From Selenomonadales bacterium 4137-cl (GTDB taxonomy: Bacteria; Bacillota; Negativicutes; Sporomusales; UBA7701): a DNA stretch of 64,000 nucleotides. Below are positions 35,641 through 45,173 of the stretch, in pieces (the first letter of the stretch is position 1; each line of letters begins with the position of its first letter). Made by a program: the position numbers and the translations under genes. The notes under the pieces were generated by a model. It saw only the letters and a list, made by a program, of their open reading frames with translations, did not search any database and was not told the DNA's origin. The stretch lies in the NCBI GenBank assembly GCA_032334055.1, contig JAUOZS010000001.1, positions 2,206,501-2,270,500 of the forward strand. The letters run 5' to 3'.

Positions 35641-35784
35641 ATGAACGCCGTTTTCAGCCGCCTGGCGGGTGACGTAAAATCGCCTGTTCGCGCGAGCGGT
35701 TTGCGCAAAAATTGGCTAAGTGTGTCCTTTTTTAAGCAAACCCTCACTGAAAACAGCTTCCGGAAACTCTTGGCCGTAAAATAA
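35641..35784 (+). CDS. Candidate 47-residue leader peptide upstream of MATE
   Basis: A strong AAAGGAGG precedes adjacent GTG (35638) and ATG (35641) starts of a 47-residue basic, Ser/Lys/Arg/Phe-rich frame beginning MNAVFSRLAGDVKSP. It ends 30 bp before a terminator and 86 bp before the MATE gene. A translated leader controlling readthrough is plausible. No family is recognised and selection on the frame cannot be judged from one sequence. Confidence 0.45.
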   Translation: MNAVFSRLAGDVKSPVRASGLRKNWLSVSFFKQTLTENSFRKLLAVK

Positions 35785-35846
35785 GAAGCGACTGCTTCTT
35801 TCCCAAAATTACGCGAAGACGCCGGTTAGCCGGCGTCTTTTCCTTT
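35784..35846 (+). terminator. Two-hairpin terminator/attenuator before MATE
   Basis: A small GAAGC-GACT-GCTTC hairpin is followed by a strong AAGACGCCGG / CCGGCGTCTT stem (35816-35839) and a T-rich run. It lies between the small ORF and the MATE start. Confidence 0.78.
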
Positions 35847-35870
35847 TCACAGGAGGCAAAAATTAAAACT

Positions 35871-37193
35871 ATGGAACAACTCATCAGCTACAAGCAAATC
35901 GGGAAATTGGCGTTCCCGATCATCGTCGCCCAGTCGGCGGTAATCATAAACGGCATGACCGATCTCGCCTTCATCGCCCCCTACGGCACGGAAGCGATCG
36001 CCGCCGTGTCGGTCGCCAACGCTTTATGCGCCACCTTGTTCAACTTCCTGGAAGGCTTCAGGATCGGCACAACCGTTCTCGTCGCCAAGGCCACGGCCGC
36101 GGACGACGCGGCAAAAGCGTCAGCCGTATTAAACAGCGGGCTTTTTCTGGTCGCGCTGGTCGGCGTCGTCGCCCTCGCCTTCGCCCCCTATGTCGGCTCC
36201 ATCGTCTACGACATCGCCGGCGACGGACAGATGAAACATCACGGCGCTGACTACTTGACGGTGTGGCTCTGGGCAGTGCCGCTCATACTGGCCTCTTACG
36301 TGCTTGCCGGCCTGTTCAGGGGCCTGCAGGACACGAAAACGCCCCTATACAGCACCTTTACCGTCTGCCTGCTGAATATTTTCTTCGACTACCTCTTCGT
36401 CCGCGGCGGCTTCGGTTTTCCCGTCCTCGGCGTGAAAGGAGCCGCCTGGGGAACCCTGCTGGCCAATCTTGCCGGCCTGCTCATACTTGCCTGCCTGGCA
36501 GCCAAGAAACCCTTGACAAGCAAACACATCAACATCAGGCAGCCATTCCTCGGACACATCCGGCAATACGCTGCGCTCGCCGCCGATATTGGGCTCAACA
36601 CAGGCTTCACGCTCCTGGTCCTGCTTATTTTCGTCTGGGTAATAAAACCGCTGGGCGCGACCGCCCTGGCGGTCCACCATATTACCCTGCAGGTCTTCAA
36701 CCTTGCCTATCTTCCCGCCGTCGGCTTTCTGATCACGGCAACAATCGTCGTGCCGCGGCTGGCGGGGCCTGACCGCCAACACCTTTTGCGCCCCACGGCG
36801 GGCCGGATATGCGCGATGAGTCTCGGGGCAATCCTTGCCATAAGCAGCCTGCTCTTCATCTTTTCGGCCGCTGTCGGCAGTTTCTTCAGCCCCGCCGACA
36901 GCCTGGTGGCCAAACAAGCGTCCGCGACGATCCAAATCGTGTGCCTCAGCCAATTGTTTTCCTCCGTTTACATGGTTATGCGCGGAGTGCTGACCGGCTG
37001 CGGCGATACCCGTTTCCTCGTTTACGAAGGCTGGATATCGGGCTATCTCGTCTTCCTGCCCCTGGCCTATCTTCTGGCCGTAAAAGCAGGCTACGGCATC
37101 TACGGCGGCTACACGGCCTTCCTGTTGTGGTGCGCCACGGACTGCGCCGCGCTTGTGTGCAGGTTTTTCCTCCGCAAGGCGCCCGCCGTATAG
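35871..37193 (+). CDS. MATE family efflux transporter (DinF-like)
   Basis: This 440-residue integral membrane protein has about twelve hydrophobic segments in two related halves. The MATE pattern GMTDLAFIAPYGTEAIAAVS is in the first repeat, and GVLTGCGDTRFLVYEGWISG is late in the second half. It exports cationic drugs or metabolites using Na+ or H+ gradients; substrate unknown. AGGAGG is 14 nt before the ATG at 35871, longer than usual. An in-frame ATT three codons upstream has better spacing. It is the only large plus-strand gene in this part, preceded by a leader-like unit. Confidence 0.92.
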   Translation: MEQLISYKQIGKLAFPIIVAQSAVIINGMTDLAFIAPYGTEAIAAVSVANALCATLFNFLEGFRIGTTVLVAKATAADDAAKASAVLNSGLFLVALVGVVALAFAPYVGSIVYDIAGDGQMKHHGADYLTVWLWAVPLILASYVLAGLFRGLQDTKTPLYSTFTVCLLNIFFDYLFVRGGFGFPVLGVKGAAWGTLLANLAGLLILACLAAKKPLTSKHINIRQPFLGHIRQYAALAADIGLNTGFTLLVLLIFVWVIKPLGATALAVHHITLQVFNLAYLPAVGFLITATIVVPRLAGPDRQHLLRPTAGRICAMSLGAILAISSLLFIFSAAVGSFFSPADSLVAKQASATIQIVCLSQLFSSVYMVMRGVLTGCGDTRFLVYEGWISGYLVFLPLAYLLAVKAGYGIYGGYTAFLLWCATDCAALVCRFFLRKAPAV

Positions 37194-37240
37194 CCGCAGG
37201 CCGCCAAACCCGAAGCCTCGCCGCCTCGACACCGCAAAAC

Positions 37241-37273
37241 AAAAACCGGTATCCGTACGGATACCGGTTTTTC
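37241..37273. terminator. Bidirectional terminator between MATE and yqeY
   Basis: AAAAACCGGTATCC / GGATACCGGTTTTT is a 14-bp palindrome with a GTAC loop between convergent genes. Confidence 0.92.
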
Positions 37274-37280
37274 ATCTCAT

Positions 37281-37733
37281 TCACTTGTTCAGCGCGTCCT
37301 TGACCATGGCGTTGACAGTCTTGCCGTCGGCGCGTCCCTTGACCTTCGGCATCAGGGCGGACATAACCTTGCCCATATCCTTAGGCCCGGCGGCGCCGGT
37401 CTGGGCGACAGCCTCGGCCACCAGGGCGCGGACTTCCTCATCGCTGAGCTGTTGGGGGAGATAGCCCATCAGAATGCCGATCTCCTGCTCGAGCCCGGCT
37501 ACCAAATCGGGCCGGTTGCCCTTCTTAAACTCCTCGAGCGAGTCGCGCCGCATCTTGACCTCCTTGGCCAGGACATCCAGCACTTCCTCGTCGCCGAGTT
37601 CCTTCTTGCGGTCGATCTCGACATTCTTGATGCTGGCGCGCACCATGCGGATGACGGAGAGGCGCAGCTTGCCGGCCTCCTTATCCTTCATCGCCTGTTT
37701 CATGTCTTCAGTGAGTCTTTCCTTGATCGACAT
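37281..37733 (-). CDS. yqeY: GatB/YqeY domain protein
   Basis: The 150-residue protein is the stand-alone YqeY, related to the tRNA-binding tail of GatB. The conserved parts are SVIRMVRASIKNVEIDRK (about 26-43) and the C-terminal GPKDMGKVMSALMPKVKG. The exact role is unknown although a tRNA-linked function is likely. It lies after rpsU, as in Bacillus, and is last in the heat-shock-adjacent gene run. Confidence 0.92.
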   Translation of the reverse strand: MSIKERLTEDMKQAMKDKEAGKLRLSVIRMVRASIKNVEIDRKKELGDEEVLDVLAKEVKMRRDSLEEFKKGNRPDLVAGLEQEIGILMGYLPQQLSDEEVRALVAEAVAQTGAAGPKDMGKVMSALMPKVKGRADGKTVNAMVKDALNK

Positions 37734-37791
37734 GGCGGAAACCTCCGGAACTTCTATCTGGGTCCGCGCGCCTGCGATTGCCGTTGGCGGT

Positions 37792-37971
37792 TTAGCTCTT
37801 GAACTTCCGTTTGCGCGCCGCTTCGGATTTCTTCTTCCGCTTCACGCTCGGCTTCTCGTAGTGCTCGCGTTTTCTCACTTCGGAAAGAACGCCCGCTTTT
37901 TGGCAGGTACGTTTAAATCTGCGGAGTGCGCTGTCCAGTGTTTCGTTTTTTCCCACTTTGACTTCTGACAT
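37792..37971 (-). CDS. rpsU: 30S ribosomal protein S21
   Basis: The 59-residue basic protein starts [20 protein letters not shown] and ends in a Lys/Arg-rich tail. S21 aids initiation through base-pairing of 16S rRNA with the mRNA leader. The ATG at 37971 is preceded by GGAGGGAG; an upstream ATG in the frame has no such signal. Confidence 0.96.
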   Translation of the reverse strand: MSEVKVGKNETLDSALRRFKRTCQKAGVLSEVRKREHYEKPSVKRKKKSEAARKRKFKS

Positions 37972-38060
37972 ATATCTCCCTCCCTCCACTGCAGACCTGG
38001 GGAAGATCGCTTATACATTCACCACAAAATTATACACGATAACGACAAGCACTGTCAATA

Positions 38061-38411
38061 TCAGCCCGGAGGCCAACTCATGAAGCGCCCGCCGAGAATA
38101 TGCCAGTGGATGTGGTAGACCGTCTGGCCGCCGTTGTCCTTGGTGTTGACCACCGTGCGGAAACCGTCCTCAGCCAGGCCCAGTTCGGCCGCCACCTTGG
38201 GAATGACGGTCATAATATGCCCCAGAAGGGGGATATCGTCGGCGCAGGTCTCGCAGAGATGGGGGATATGGCGCTTGGGCACCACCAGTACATGTACGGG
38301 AGCCGCCGGATTGATATCGGGGAAGGCGACGACATGCTCATCCTCGTAAATTATCTTCGCGGGGACCTCTTTGGCCGCGATCTTACAGAAAATACAGTCT
38401 TGCTGCCGCAT
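38061..38411 (-). CDS. hinT: HIT-family nucleotide-binding protein (HinT-like)
   Basis: The protein has 116 residues with the histidine triad at YHIHWHILGG (about 99-108) and an N-terminal CIFCKI motif, which can bind zinc. HinT proteins hydrolyse adenosine phosphoramidates. The RBS GGAGAGGAAG precedes the ATG. It is located between mtaB and rpsU. Confidence 0.94.
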   Translation of the reverse strand: MRQQDCIFCKIAAKEVPAKIIYEDEHVVAFPDINPAAPVHVLVVPKRHIPHLCETCADDIPLLGHIMTVIPKVAAELGLAEDGFRTVVNTKDNGGQTVYHIHWHILGGRFMSWPPG

Positions 38412-38522
38412 TAGCTTTCTTCCTCTCCGCCAAGCTTCACCGCTTAGTAGTATACGCGTTTTCAGGAAAATATTCTGCCTTTTTCTGCGATATCCTGCCG
38501 CCCGTGTCCGGGCAGGAAAAAA

Positions 38523-39821
38523 TTAGCCCACGATCTCGCCCCACAACCCGTCCCGGAGGAGGCCGCGCAGCCTCACGGGGCGGATCTTGCGGGCCAGGCC
38601 GCTGTCGCCCTCCGCATAAACGCGCATGTAATTGCCGGTCAGACCCTCGATGCCACCGTCGGCCGCCGGCTCGAACAACACCATAAGCTCGCGGCCGAGA
38701 AACCGCTCGTGGAAAGCGACCGCCTGCCGGTCGGCCAAAGCCTGCAGCGCGGCGACCCGGCGCTTCTTCTCCGCCTCGCTCACCTGCCCGGGGAAAGCGG
38801 CCGCCGGCGTCCCCTGGCGGCGCGAATAAGGAAAGACATGGATGCGGGCGAAAGCCATGTCGGCTGCGAAGGCCAGGGTGTTGGCGAACTGCTCCGCCGT
38901 TTCGCCGGGGAAACCGACGATGATATCGGTAGTGATAGCGATATCCGGCACGCGCTCCCGGATGCCACGGATCAGGTCGCGATACTCGGCGGTCGTGTAG
39001 TGACGGTTCATCGCCGCCAGGATGCCGTCGTCGCCCGCCTGAAGAGGCAGGTGCAGGTGAGGACAGAGCCGCTCGTCCTCGCGCATGGCAGCGATCAGCG
39101 CGTCCGAAACCTCGATGGATTCCAGCGACCCGAGACGCACACGGGCCACGTCCGGCACGGCCAGCACCGTCCTCACCGCGTCGGTGAGGGTGGCCGCCCC
39201 GCCCGTCTCCAGCCCATAGGCCCCCAGATGGATGCCCGTAAGCACGATCTCCCGGAAACCGGCGGCGACGAACTTCGCCGCCTCCCGACCGATGCTGTCG
39301 AGCGGACGGGAGCGCAACGGGCCGCGCGCGTAGGGGATGATGCAGTAAGTGCAGAAATTCGCGCAGCCTTCCTGGATTTTCAGGAAAGCGCGGGTGCGGC
39401 CGGGAGCGGCGAACAGCGGGATATCCTCGAAAACATCCGCGGCCATGATATCGCCGACCGCCCTGATCTGCCGGCGGCTGGCGGCAGCCTCCTCAGCCAG
39501 GTCGACAATCCGCTGGCGGTCCTGGGTGCCGACGATGACGTCCACCCCGGGGATGGCCTCCACCTCGCCGGGCGACACCTGGGCATAACAGCCGGTCACC
39601 ACCACGGTTGCGCCGGGGCCGGTGCGGGCGGCGCGGCGGATAAGCTGGCGCGACTTGCGCTCCCCCAGATGGGTGACCGAGCAGGTGTTGACGACATAGA
39701 CGTCGGCGGGCTGGTCGAAGGCCACCACCTCATAACCGCGCGCCTTGAACAGCCCTTCCATCGTTTCGGTCTCGAACTGATTTACTTTGCAGCCCAAAGT
39801 GGTAAAAGCTACTTTTGGCAT
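38523..39821 (-). CDS. mtaB: tRNA t6A37 methylthiotransferase MtaB
   Basis: This radical-SAM enzyme converts t6A37 into ms2t6A in tRNAs reading ANN codons. The order is an N-terminal MTTase domain with FTTLGCKVNQFETE (Cys ligands for the second Fe-S cluster), then the radical SAM motif EGCANFCTYCIIPYARG (about 145-161) and a C-terminal TRAM domain (about 370-430). The 432-residue size is standard. The start is ATG 39821 behind GGAGG. A GC stem-loop lies just after the gene (about 38500-38520) but has no U-run in this direction. Confidence 0.95.
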   Translation of the reverse strand: MPKVAFTTLGCKVNQFETETMEGLFKARGYEVVAFDQPADVYVVNTCSVTHLGERKSRQLIRRAARTGPGATVVVTGCYAQVSPGEVEAIPGVDVIVGTQDRQRIVDLAEEAAASRRQIRAVGDIMAADVFEDIPLFAAPGRTRAFLKIQEGCANFCTYCIIPYARGPLRSRPLDSIGREAAKFVAAGFREIVLTGIHLGAYGLETGGAATLTDAVRTVLAVPDVARVRLGSLESIEVSDALIAAMREDERLCPHLHLPLQAGDDGILAAMNRHYTTAEYRDLIRGIRERVPDIAITTDIIVGFPGETAEQFANTLAFAADMAFARIHVFPYSRRQGTPAAAFPGQVSEAEKKRRVAALQALADRQAVAFHERFLGRELMVLFEPAADGGIEGLTGNYMRVYAEGDSGLARKIRPVRLRGLLRDGLWGEIVG

Positions 39822-39861
39822 CGCGCCTCCGTCGGGGACCGTAGGCAATCCCCCTGCCGCG

Positions 39862-40320
39862 TCAACTTTTTCCCTTTATCTTCTCTAAATAGATAAAGCT
39901 GAGACCGTCGGTAACCGTTTCCGTCTTGAAGGGTATGTAGCCATGTTTCTGGTAAAGGCGAATATTGGCGACGCTTTTGTGTCCGGTAAAAAGCTCGAAC
40001 CGGCCGCAGCGCGGAAAAAACTCCTCCATCCCGGTCAGCAGCCTACTGCCATAGCCCCTTTTCTGATAATCGGGGTGAACGACAAGCCGGCCGACATGAC
40101 ACGTTCCGTCCTGCTCACGCCCCCTTGCCGAACCGACGATTCTACCGTCGACCACCATCTTCAGAAATACCCGGGCGGAAAATTCCTCCTCGACCTCTAC
40201 AAGCGTCTGCGTCAGAGGCGAAATCCGGTAATCGCCGTAAATTTCCGCTTCGCTTATATAAGCCAACCGTTGCAAGGCCAAGATTTCGCCGGCGTCAGTC
40301 ACATTCGCCTTTTCTATCAC
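39862..40320 (-). CDS. GNAT-family N-acetyltransferase
   Basis: This 152-residue acetyltransferase has the acetyl-CoA loop VHPDYQKRGYGSRLL (about 90-104) and the KSVANIRLYQKHGYIPF C-terminal motif. The substrate, a small amine or protein N-terminus, is unknown. The GTG start is preceded by AAGGGAGG. It is inserted between rsmE and mtaB, not part of the usual Firmicutes order. Confidence 0.9.
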   Translation of the reverse strand: MIEKANVTDAGEILALQRLAYISEAEIYGDYRISPLTQTLVEVEEEFSARVFLKMVVDGRIVGSARGREQDGTCHVGRLVVHPDYQKRGYGSRLLTGMEEFFPRCGRFELFTGHKSVANIRLYQKHGYIPFKTETVTDGLSFIYLEKIKGKS

Positions 40321-40365
40321 CGAATTGACCTCCCTTAGTAACGTTGCGGCCGTAGCCTTCCGCCG

Positions 40366-41097
40366 CTACCCAAGATCGCCCTTCTCGTACATTACGATAG
40401 CCAGCGCCGCCAACGACGCCGTCTCGGTGCGCAGAACACGCGGACCGAGGGTGGCGACGCGCGCGCCGCGCTCCCGGCACAGCGCGACCTCCTCCAGGCT
40501 GAAGCCACCTTCCGGGCCTACCAGCAGCAGGTACGACGACGCCCCGCCGCCGGCCAGGATCGCCCGCAGCGGCTCGCCGCCCTGCCCCTCGTACAGCATT
40601 ATAATCTCCGTATCCGCCCCGGCCTCCGCCAGCGCATCGGCCAGCGGCCGCACCGGTGCCACGGCGGGCACGACGTCCCGGCCGCACTGCTTGGCGGCCT
40701 CGGCGGCGATCTTCTGCCACCGCTCCCGGCGGCTGACCTGCTTGGCCGCGTCGTAGCGCACCGTGCAGTTCTCGCACGCCAGCGGCCAGACAGCCGCCGC
40801 GCCGAGCTCCACCGCCTTCTGGACGATATACTCCAGTTTATCTCCCTTCGGCAGGCCCTGAGCCAGCGTAACGGCCACCGGCGGCTCGTGCTCGGCCGCC
40901 AGCCGCTCGCGCACCGCGGCCTGGACCGACGCCGCCTCCACGGCGGTGATCACCGCCCGGGCGGCGTGCCCGGCCTTGTCCGCCACGACAATCTCCGCTC
41001 CCGGACCCAGGCGTAGCACCCTGCCGATATGGCGGGCGTCAGGCCCGGTGATCGTCACCGTGTCAGCCAGTTCGCCGGCGATGAAAAAACGGCGCAC
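40366..41097 (-). CDS. rsmE: 16S rRNA (uridine1498-N3)-methyltransferase
   Basis: This SPOUT-class methyltransferase has 243 residues. A PUA-like N-terminus begins MRRFFIAGEL, and the knotted SAM-binding C-terminus contains LLVGPEGGFSLEEV (about 195) and LGPRVLRTETAS (about 222). It methylates U1498 in the decoding centre. The GTG start at 41097 overlaps the prmA stop region. Upstream in-frame sequence is prmA in another frame, so is not used. Confidence 0.93.
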   Translation of the reverse strand: MRRFFIAGELADTVTITGPDARHIGRVLRLGPGAEIVVADKAGHAARAVITAVEAASVQAAVRERLAAEHEPPVAVTLAQGLPKGDKLEYIVQKAVELGAAAVWPLACENCTVRYDAAKQVSRRERWQKIAAEAAKQCGRDVVPAVAPVRPLADALAEAGADTEIIMLYEGQGGEPLRAILAGGGASSYLLLVGPEGGFSLEEVALCRERGARVATLGPRVLRTETASLAALAIVMYEKGDLG

Positions 41098-41098
41098 C

Positions 41099-42037
41099 TC
41101 ACTCGTCCCCCCGGCGGGCCAGGATGGACGCCCAGCCGCCTTCCTCCAGCACCTTCTCGACCTCCAGGCCGGCGGTGATGATGGCATCGGTCACGTCGCC
41201 CAGCCGGTCGGCGATAACGCCGCCCGCCAGGAAAAGGCCGCCCTCCTTGAGCCGGTCCGGCACCGAAGGGGCCATGCGGATGATGACATCGGCGATAATA
41301 TTGGCAATGATGAAATCGGCCCGGCCGGACAGGCCGGTCAGCAAATCGCCCTCAGAGACCGTAACCGTGGCGGCCGTGCCGTTCGCGGCCACATTCTCGC
41401 CGGCGATCCTGACCGCCAGCGGGTCGTTGTCCACCGCCTGCACCTCGCCTGCCCCCAGCTTGGCGGCGGCCACCGCCAGGATGCCCGAACCGGTGCCGAC
41501 ATCGAACACGGTGTCGCCCGGCCGCAGCGCCTCTTCGAGCAGTTCCAGGCACATCGCCGTCGTGTGATGGGTGCCGGTGCCAAAGGCCATCCCAGGGTCG
41601 AGCTCGACGACGACATCGCCCCGGGCGGCGGGGTACTCCTGCCACGACGGCTTGACCACCAGTCGCTCGCCCACCCTGATAGGATGGTAATATGCCTTCC
41701 AGGCATTGGCCCAGTCCTCCTCGCGCACCTCGCGCAGGCGGATGAGACCGCGCCCCTTGTCAATATCATGTCTGGCCAGCTCGTCGACCTGGCGTTCGAA
41801 CACGCGCAGCTTGTCGTCCAACTGATCGTCCGCCGGCAGGTAGGCCTTGACGGTTACGACGCTGTCGTCCTCGGCCTCCGGGATGTCGCAGTAGTCCCAG
41901 GTACCCGAACGCTTGTAGGAATTGACGAGCTCCGGGTCCTCGATAACCACGCCGCTGGCGCCCAGTCCGTGAAAAATATCGGCCACCGCTTCGGTGGCCT
42001 CATGGGTGGTCTGAATACTGATCTCTGCCCACTTCAT
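41099..42037 (-). CDS. prmA: Ribosomal protein L11 methyltransferase
   Basis: It trimethylates L11. The N-terminal substrate-recognition domain (about 1-95) starts MKWAEISIQTTHEA. The Rossmann fold has VFDVGTGSGILAVAAAKLGA (split: DVGTGSGILAV, about 176-186) and the NIIADVI catalytic loop (about 243). It is between dnaJ and rsmE, a conserved order. Size 312 is normal. Confidence 0.95.
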   Translation of the reverse strand: MKWAEISIQTTHEATEAVADIFHGLGASGVVIEDPELVNSYKRSGTWDYCDIPEAEDDSVVTVKAYLPADDQLDDKLRVFERQVDELARHDIDKGRGLIRLREVREEDWANAWKAYYHPIRVGERLVVKPSWQEYPAARGDVVVELDPGMAFGTGTHHTTAMCLELLEEALRPGDTVFDVGTGSGILAVAAAKLGAGEVQAVDNDPLAVRIAGENVAANGTAATVTVSEGDLLTGLSGRADFIIANIIADVIIRMAPSVPDRLKEGGLFLAGGVIADRLGDVTDAIITAGLEVEKVLEEGGWASILARRGDE

Positions 42038-42062
42038 GCTCGCCTCGCCCCTCTCGATGCAG

Positions 42063-43199
42063 TTACACCCCGAAAGCGTCCTTCACCTTTTTGAAGAACC
42101 CCTTCTCCTCCGGGTTCACGTCCTCGCCGCCAAGCCGGGCGAACTCGGTCAGAAGCTCGCGCTGGCGGTCGGTCAGCTTCTTAGGGGTGACCACCTTAAC
42201 GCGGACATGCTGGTCGCCGCGGCCATGGCCCCTGAGGTGGGGGATGCCTTTATCCTTCAACCGGAGAGTTGTGCCCGACTGGGTGCCCTCCGGAATGCGC
42301 ACCTTCACCTGGCCGTCGAGGGTGGGCACCTCGATCTCGTCGCCGAGGGCGGCCTGCACGATGCTTATCGGCACCTCGCAGATAACGTCGTCATTTTCGC
42401 GCGTAAACAGCTTGTGCTGTTTAACGAAAATATAAACATACAGATCGCCGGGCGGACCGCCGCGCTCCCCGGCCTCGCCCTCGTGGGCGACGCGCAGGCG
42501 CGAGCCGGTGTCGACCCCGGCGGGAATTTTGATCTTGATGCGGCGGCGGTTCCTCAATTTGCCGCGGCCGTTGCACTCCGAGCAGGGGGTGCGGACGATC
42601 TTGCCCTCGCCCCGGCAGCGTTCGCAGGTCTTGACGTTGACCATGCGGCCGAAGGGAGTATTCTGCACCGCCTGGGTCTGGCCGGTGCCGCGGCAGTTGG
42701 GGCACGTCTCGGGATGGGTCCCGGCTGCGGCGCCCGAACCGCGGCAGGCCGTGCACTCCTCCGTCCTGGGCACCTGGATCTCGGTCTCAAGGCCGAAGGC
42801 CGCCTGCTCGAAAGTGATCTCCATATCGTAGCGCAAGTCGGAACCACGTTCGGGGCCTGCCGGCCGGCCGCCGCCGAACCCGGCCTGACCGAAAAACATA
42901 TCGAATATATCCCCGAAACCGCCCGCACCGCCAAAGCCGCCGAAACCGCCGGCCCCGCCGCCCGACGCGGCGTCGAAAGCGGCGTGCCCGAACTGGTCGT
43001 ACTGGCGGCGCCGCTCCGCATCGGACAGCACCTCGTAAGCCTCGTTGATCTCCTTGAACTTCGCCTCAGCCGCCTTGGGATCGTCGCGGTTAACGTCAGG
43101 ATGGTACTGGCGGGCCAGCTTGCGAAACGCCTTTTTTATCTCGTCTTCCGAGGCCGACTTGGCAATTCCAAGCACCTCGTAGTAATCTCTCTTGCTCAC
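42063..43199 (-). CDS. dnaJ: Chaperone protein DnaJ
   Basis: This Hsp40 stimulates DnaK ATPase. It has a J domain with HPD ([11 protein letters not shown], about 28-38), a Gly/Phe linker (about 70-110), and a zinc domain with four CxxCxGxG repeats ([32 protein letters not shown]). The C-terminal substrate domain follows. The GTG at 43199 is preferred because GGGATGG lies six bases before it; an in-frame ATG five codons upstream lacks an obvious signal. It is normally downstream of dnaK in one operon, but here it is separated from dnaK by a 2-kb insertion and repeat, so its expression may depend on a new promoter. Confidence 0.95.
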   Translation of the reverse strand: MSKRDYYEVLGIAKSASEDEIKKAFRKLARQYHPDVNRDDPKAAEAKFKEINEAYEVLSDAERRRQYDQFGHAAFDAASGGGAGGFGGFGGAGGFGDIFDMFFGQAGFGGGRPAGPERGSDLRYDMEITFEQAAFGLETEIQVPRTEECTACRGSGAAAGTHPETCPNCRGTGQTQAVQNTPFGRMVNVKTCERCRGEGKIVRTPCSECNGRGKLRNRRRIKIKIPAGVDTGSRLRVAHEGEAGERGGPPGDLYVYIFVKQHKLFTRENDDVICEVPISIVQAALGDEIEVPTLDGQVKVRIPEGTQSGTTLRLKDKGIPHLRGHGRGDQHVRVKVVTPKKLTDRQRELLTEFARLGGEDVNPEEKGFFKKVKDAFGV

Positions 43200-43381
43200 T
43201 CCACACCATCCCATAATCCGGCATAAGTCGCCGAACAAATCTCAAAGATTAAAATCGACTGCCGGGACTGTCTAGAAAGCTCCAGATGCAAGGCGGACCG
43301 GAGGATGCGCTGCGACGGCGTACTTGGTTGCGTACGTCGAGCGGCGCATCCGAGGACCAACGCCGCAGATGGACTTTCTAG

Positions 43382-45173
43382 GAGTGTGTTGCAAAACCCA
43401 TTGAAATCAAACCGGAGATTCCCTTGAAACCAGGGAAATCAAGGCCTGACGGCGAATTTACCTGTAGAGGTGAACGCCGTGTTAGGAAGCCAAGATAAAC
43501 AGACCAGCTTATTGGATTTAGAAGCGTGGCTGGATGGTCCGCTGGTCGATCCCGATAGCATTTACGGACTGTTTGCCCGGTGGGGCGAGCGCCTCATCCG
43601 GGAAGAAGACTTTGCCGACCTGTACAGTGCCGTTGGCCGGCCTTCGGTTTCTCCGGCTCTGCTGTCGAAAGTGCTGTTGTTGATGTATCATGACAACGTT
43701 TCGGATCGGGAAGCGGAACAGCGCGCCCGCTATGACCTGCGCTGGAAAAAAGCGCTGGGTCTGGGCCTGAACGAAACGGGCTTCGACCATACGGCCCTGT
43801 GCCGGTTTCGTACCCGGCTGCTGCTCAATAAGCAACAGAAGCTGGTTTTTGAACGATTTGTCCGCCTCGCCAAAGAAACGGGGATCTTGAAGGACCGGGG
43901 ACTGCAGATTCTTGACTCCACCCAGGTGCTGGGAGCGGGCGCTCTCCAGGACACCTACACCTTAATTAAAAAGGCCATCCAGAAGATGTTCGCCGTAAGC
44001 AGTCATGCCGGCGGTACGGCACGGGACCGGTTGAACGCCCTTTCTTTGTCCTTGGATTACAGCCAAAACGGCAAGGAGAAGATCCGGTGGGATGATGCTG
44101 AAGCCAGAACCCAGCTCCTCCGCCAGTTGGTCGGCGACGGTCGCGCCATCTTGGATGCGCTCAAGGGGGCCGAATTGACGGCGGACGAAAAGACGGCCAT
44201 GGAACTCCTGGGTAATGTCACCGAGCAGGATATTGTCACCGATGACACCGGTATCCATCTCAAACAGGGCGTGGCTCCTGACCGCATTCTTTCGGTAACG
44301 GACCCGGACATGAGGCACGGACACAAAACCTCAAGCGGCAGGTTCAACGGCCATAAGAGCCAGATTCTCATGGACGAAGCCAGTGAACTTATTACCGGCA
44401 TCGATATCACTGCCGGAAACCGGCCGGATGGCGAGTCGGTCGATCCCTTGTTGGCGGGAACCCTCGTCAAGCCTGGCAAGCTGCTCGGGGATACCGCGTA
44501 CGGCACACTCGAAGCCCGCGATCAGATGGCTAAACATCAAGTAACGCCGGTGGCGCCGCTGCCAGGGGCTCACGCCCCGAAGAAACGGTTTGGCAAACAG
44601 GACTTTACCATCGATTTTGGGCAAGGAATCTGCTGGTGTCCGGCGGGAGAAATCACGGCCACGGTCCGGCATCGCAAGGGCGGCATTGATGTGTTTGTTT
44701 TCCCCAAAGCGACCTGCAACCGTTGTAAGTTCCGGGACCAGTGCACCCGTCACGGCAAGGGAAAGACGATTGAGCTGCATTCGCAGGAAGAGCGGCGGCG
44801 GGAGATTCTGGCCGAGATGGCCACAGAAGAATTCCGAACGCTGTACGTGAAGCGGGCCAAGGTGGAGCGAAAAGTGGCGCACCTGATTCGCAAAGGAATG
44901 CGTCAAGCCAGATATATAGGCAGAACCAAAACGCTCCTTCAGGTCGCGTTTACCGCAGCAGTGGTGAATATCAAACGGCTCTATACACTTACCCGGGACC
45001 AAGTCTGCCCATCGGTCGGGCTCCCAGCGGTCCTGGTGGGTCAGTAAGGGCCATAGGGGATAGAATCAAACGTTATTCTTTCCGGCATATCCCTAAATTG
45101 AGGTGACGGGCCGCCTTTTTAACCATGATGGGTACTCAATGGCCACAGTATACAGGGGTTTCGAAACACTCTC
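43382..45173 (+). mobile_element. Complete IS1182-family insertion sequence
   Basis: The element is 1792 bp. Left end GAGTGTGTTGCAAAACCC and right end (reverse complement) GAGAGTGTTTCGAAACCCC form imperfect terminal inverted repeats of about 18 bp. It is flanked by direct CTAG copies (43378-43381 and 45174-45177), a 4-bp target duplication. It carries one intact transposase, and both ends and the target duplication are preserved, indicating a recent insertion. Confidence 0.88.
43470..45047 (+). CDS. IS1182-family DDE transposase
   Basis: The intact 525-residue transposase has an N-terminal helix-turn-helix-type region (RPSVSPALLSKVLLLMYHDN, about 52-71). A catalytic DDE region follows, with LQILDSTQVLGAGA (about 150), GDTAYGTLEARDQ (about 345) and the C-terminal RRREILAEMATEEFRTLYVK. 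A cysteine cluster near 410-425 (CNRCKFRDQC) is characteristic of the family. The GTG at 43470 is used; GTG at 43479 is nearer to the TAGAGG. It reads opposite to dnaK and dnaJ. Confidence 0.93.
   Translation: MNAVLGSQDKQTSLLDLEAWLDGPLVDPDSIYGLFARWGERLIREEDFADLYSAVGRPSVSPALLSKVLLLMYHDNVSDREAEQRARYDLRWKKALGLGLNETGFDHTALCRFRTRLLLNKQQKLVFERFVRLAKETGILKDRGLQILDSTQVLGAGALQDTYTLIKKAIQKMFAVSSHAGGTARDRLNALSLSLDYSQNGKEKIRWDDAEARTQLLRQLVGDGRAILDALKGAELTADEKTAMELLGNVTEQDIVTDDTGIHLKQGVAPDRILSVTDPDMRHGHKTSSGRFNGHKSQILMDEASELITGIDITAGNRPDGESVDPLLAGTLVKPGKLLGDTAYGTLEARDQMAKHQVTPVAPLPGAHAPKKRFGKQDFTIDFGQGICWCPAGEITATVRHRKGGIDVFVFPKATCNRCKFRDQCTRHGKGKTIELHSQEERRREILAEMATEEFRTLYVKRAKVERKVAHLIRKGMRQARYIGRTKTLLQVAFTAAVVNIKRLYTLTRDQVCPSVGLPAVLVGQ

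Noticed and set aside
35576..35870. Known riboswitch class upstream of MATE
   Set aside because: I looked for conserved cores of guanidine (ykkC), preQ1, purine, TPP and FMN elements and found none; the region is better explained as a translated leader, with low certainty.
44331..45002. Minus-strand frame within the transposase
   Set aside because: It is a reverse-strand shadow of the transposase coding sequence and has no independent signals.
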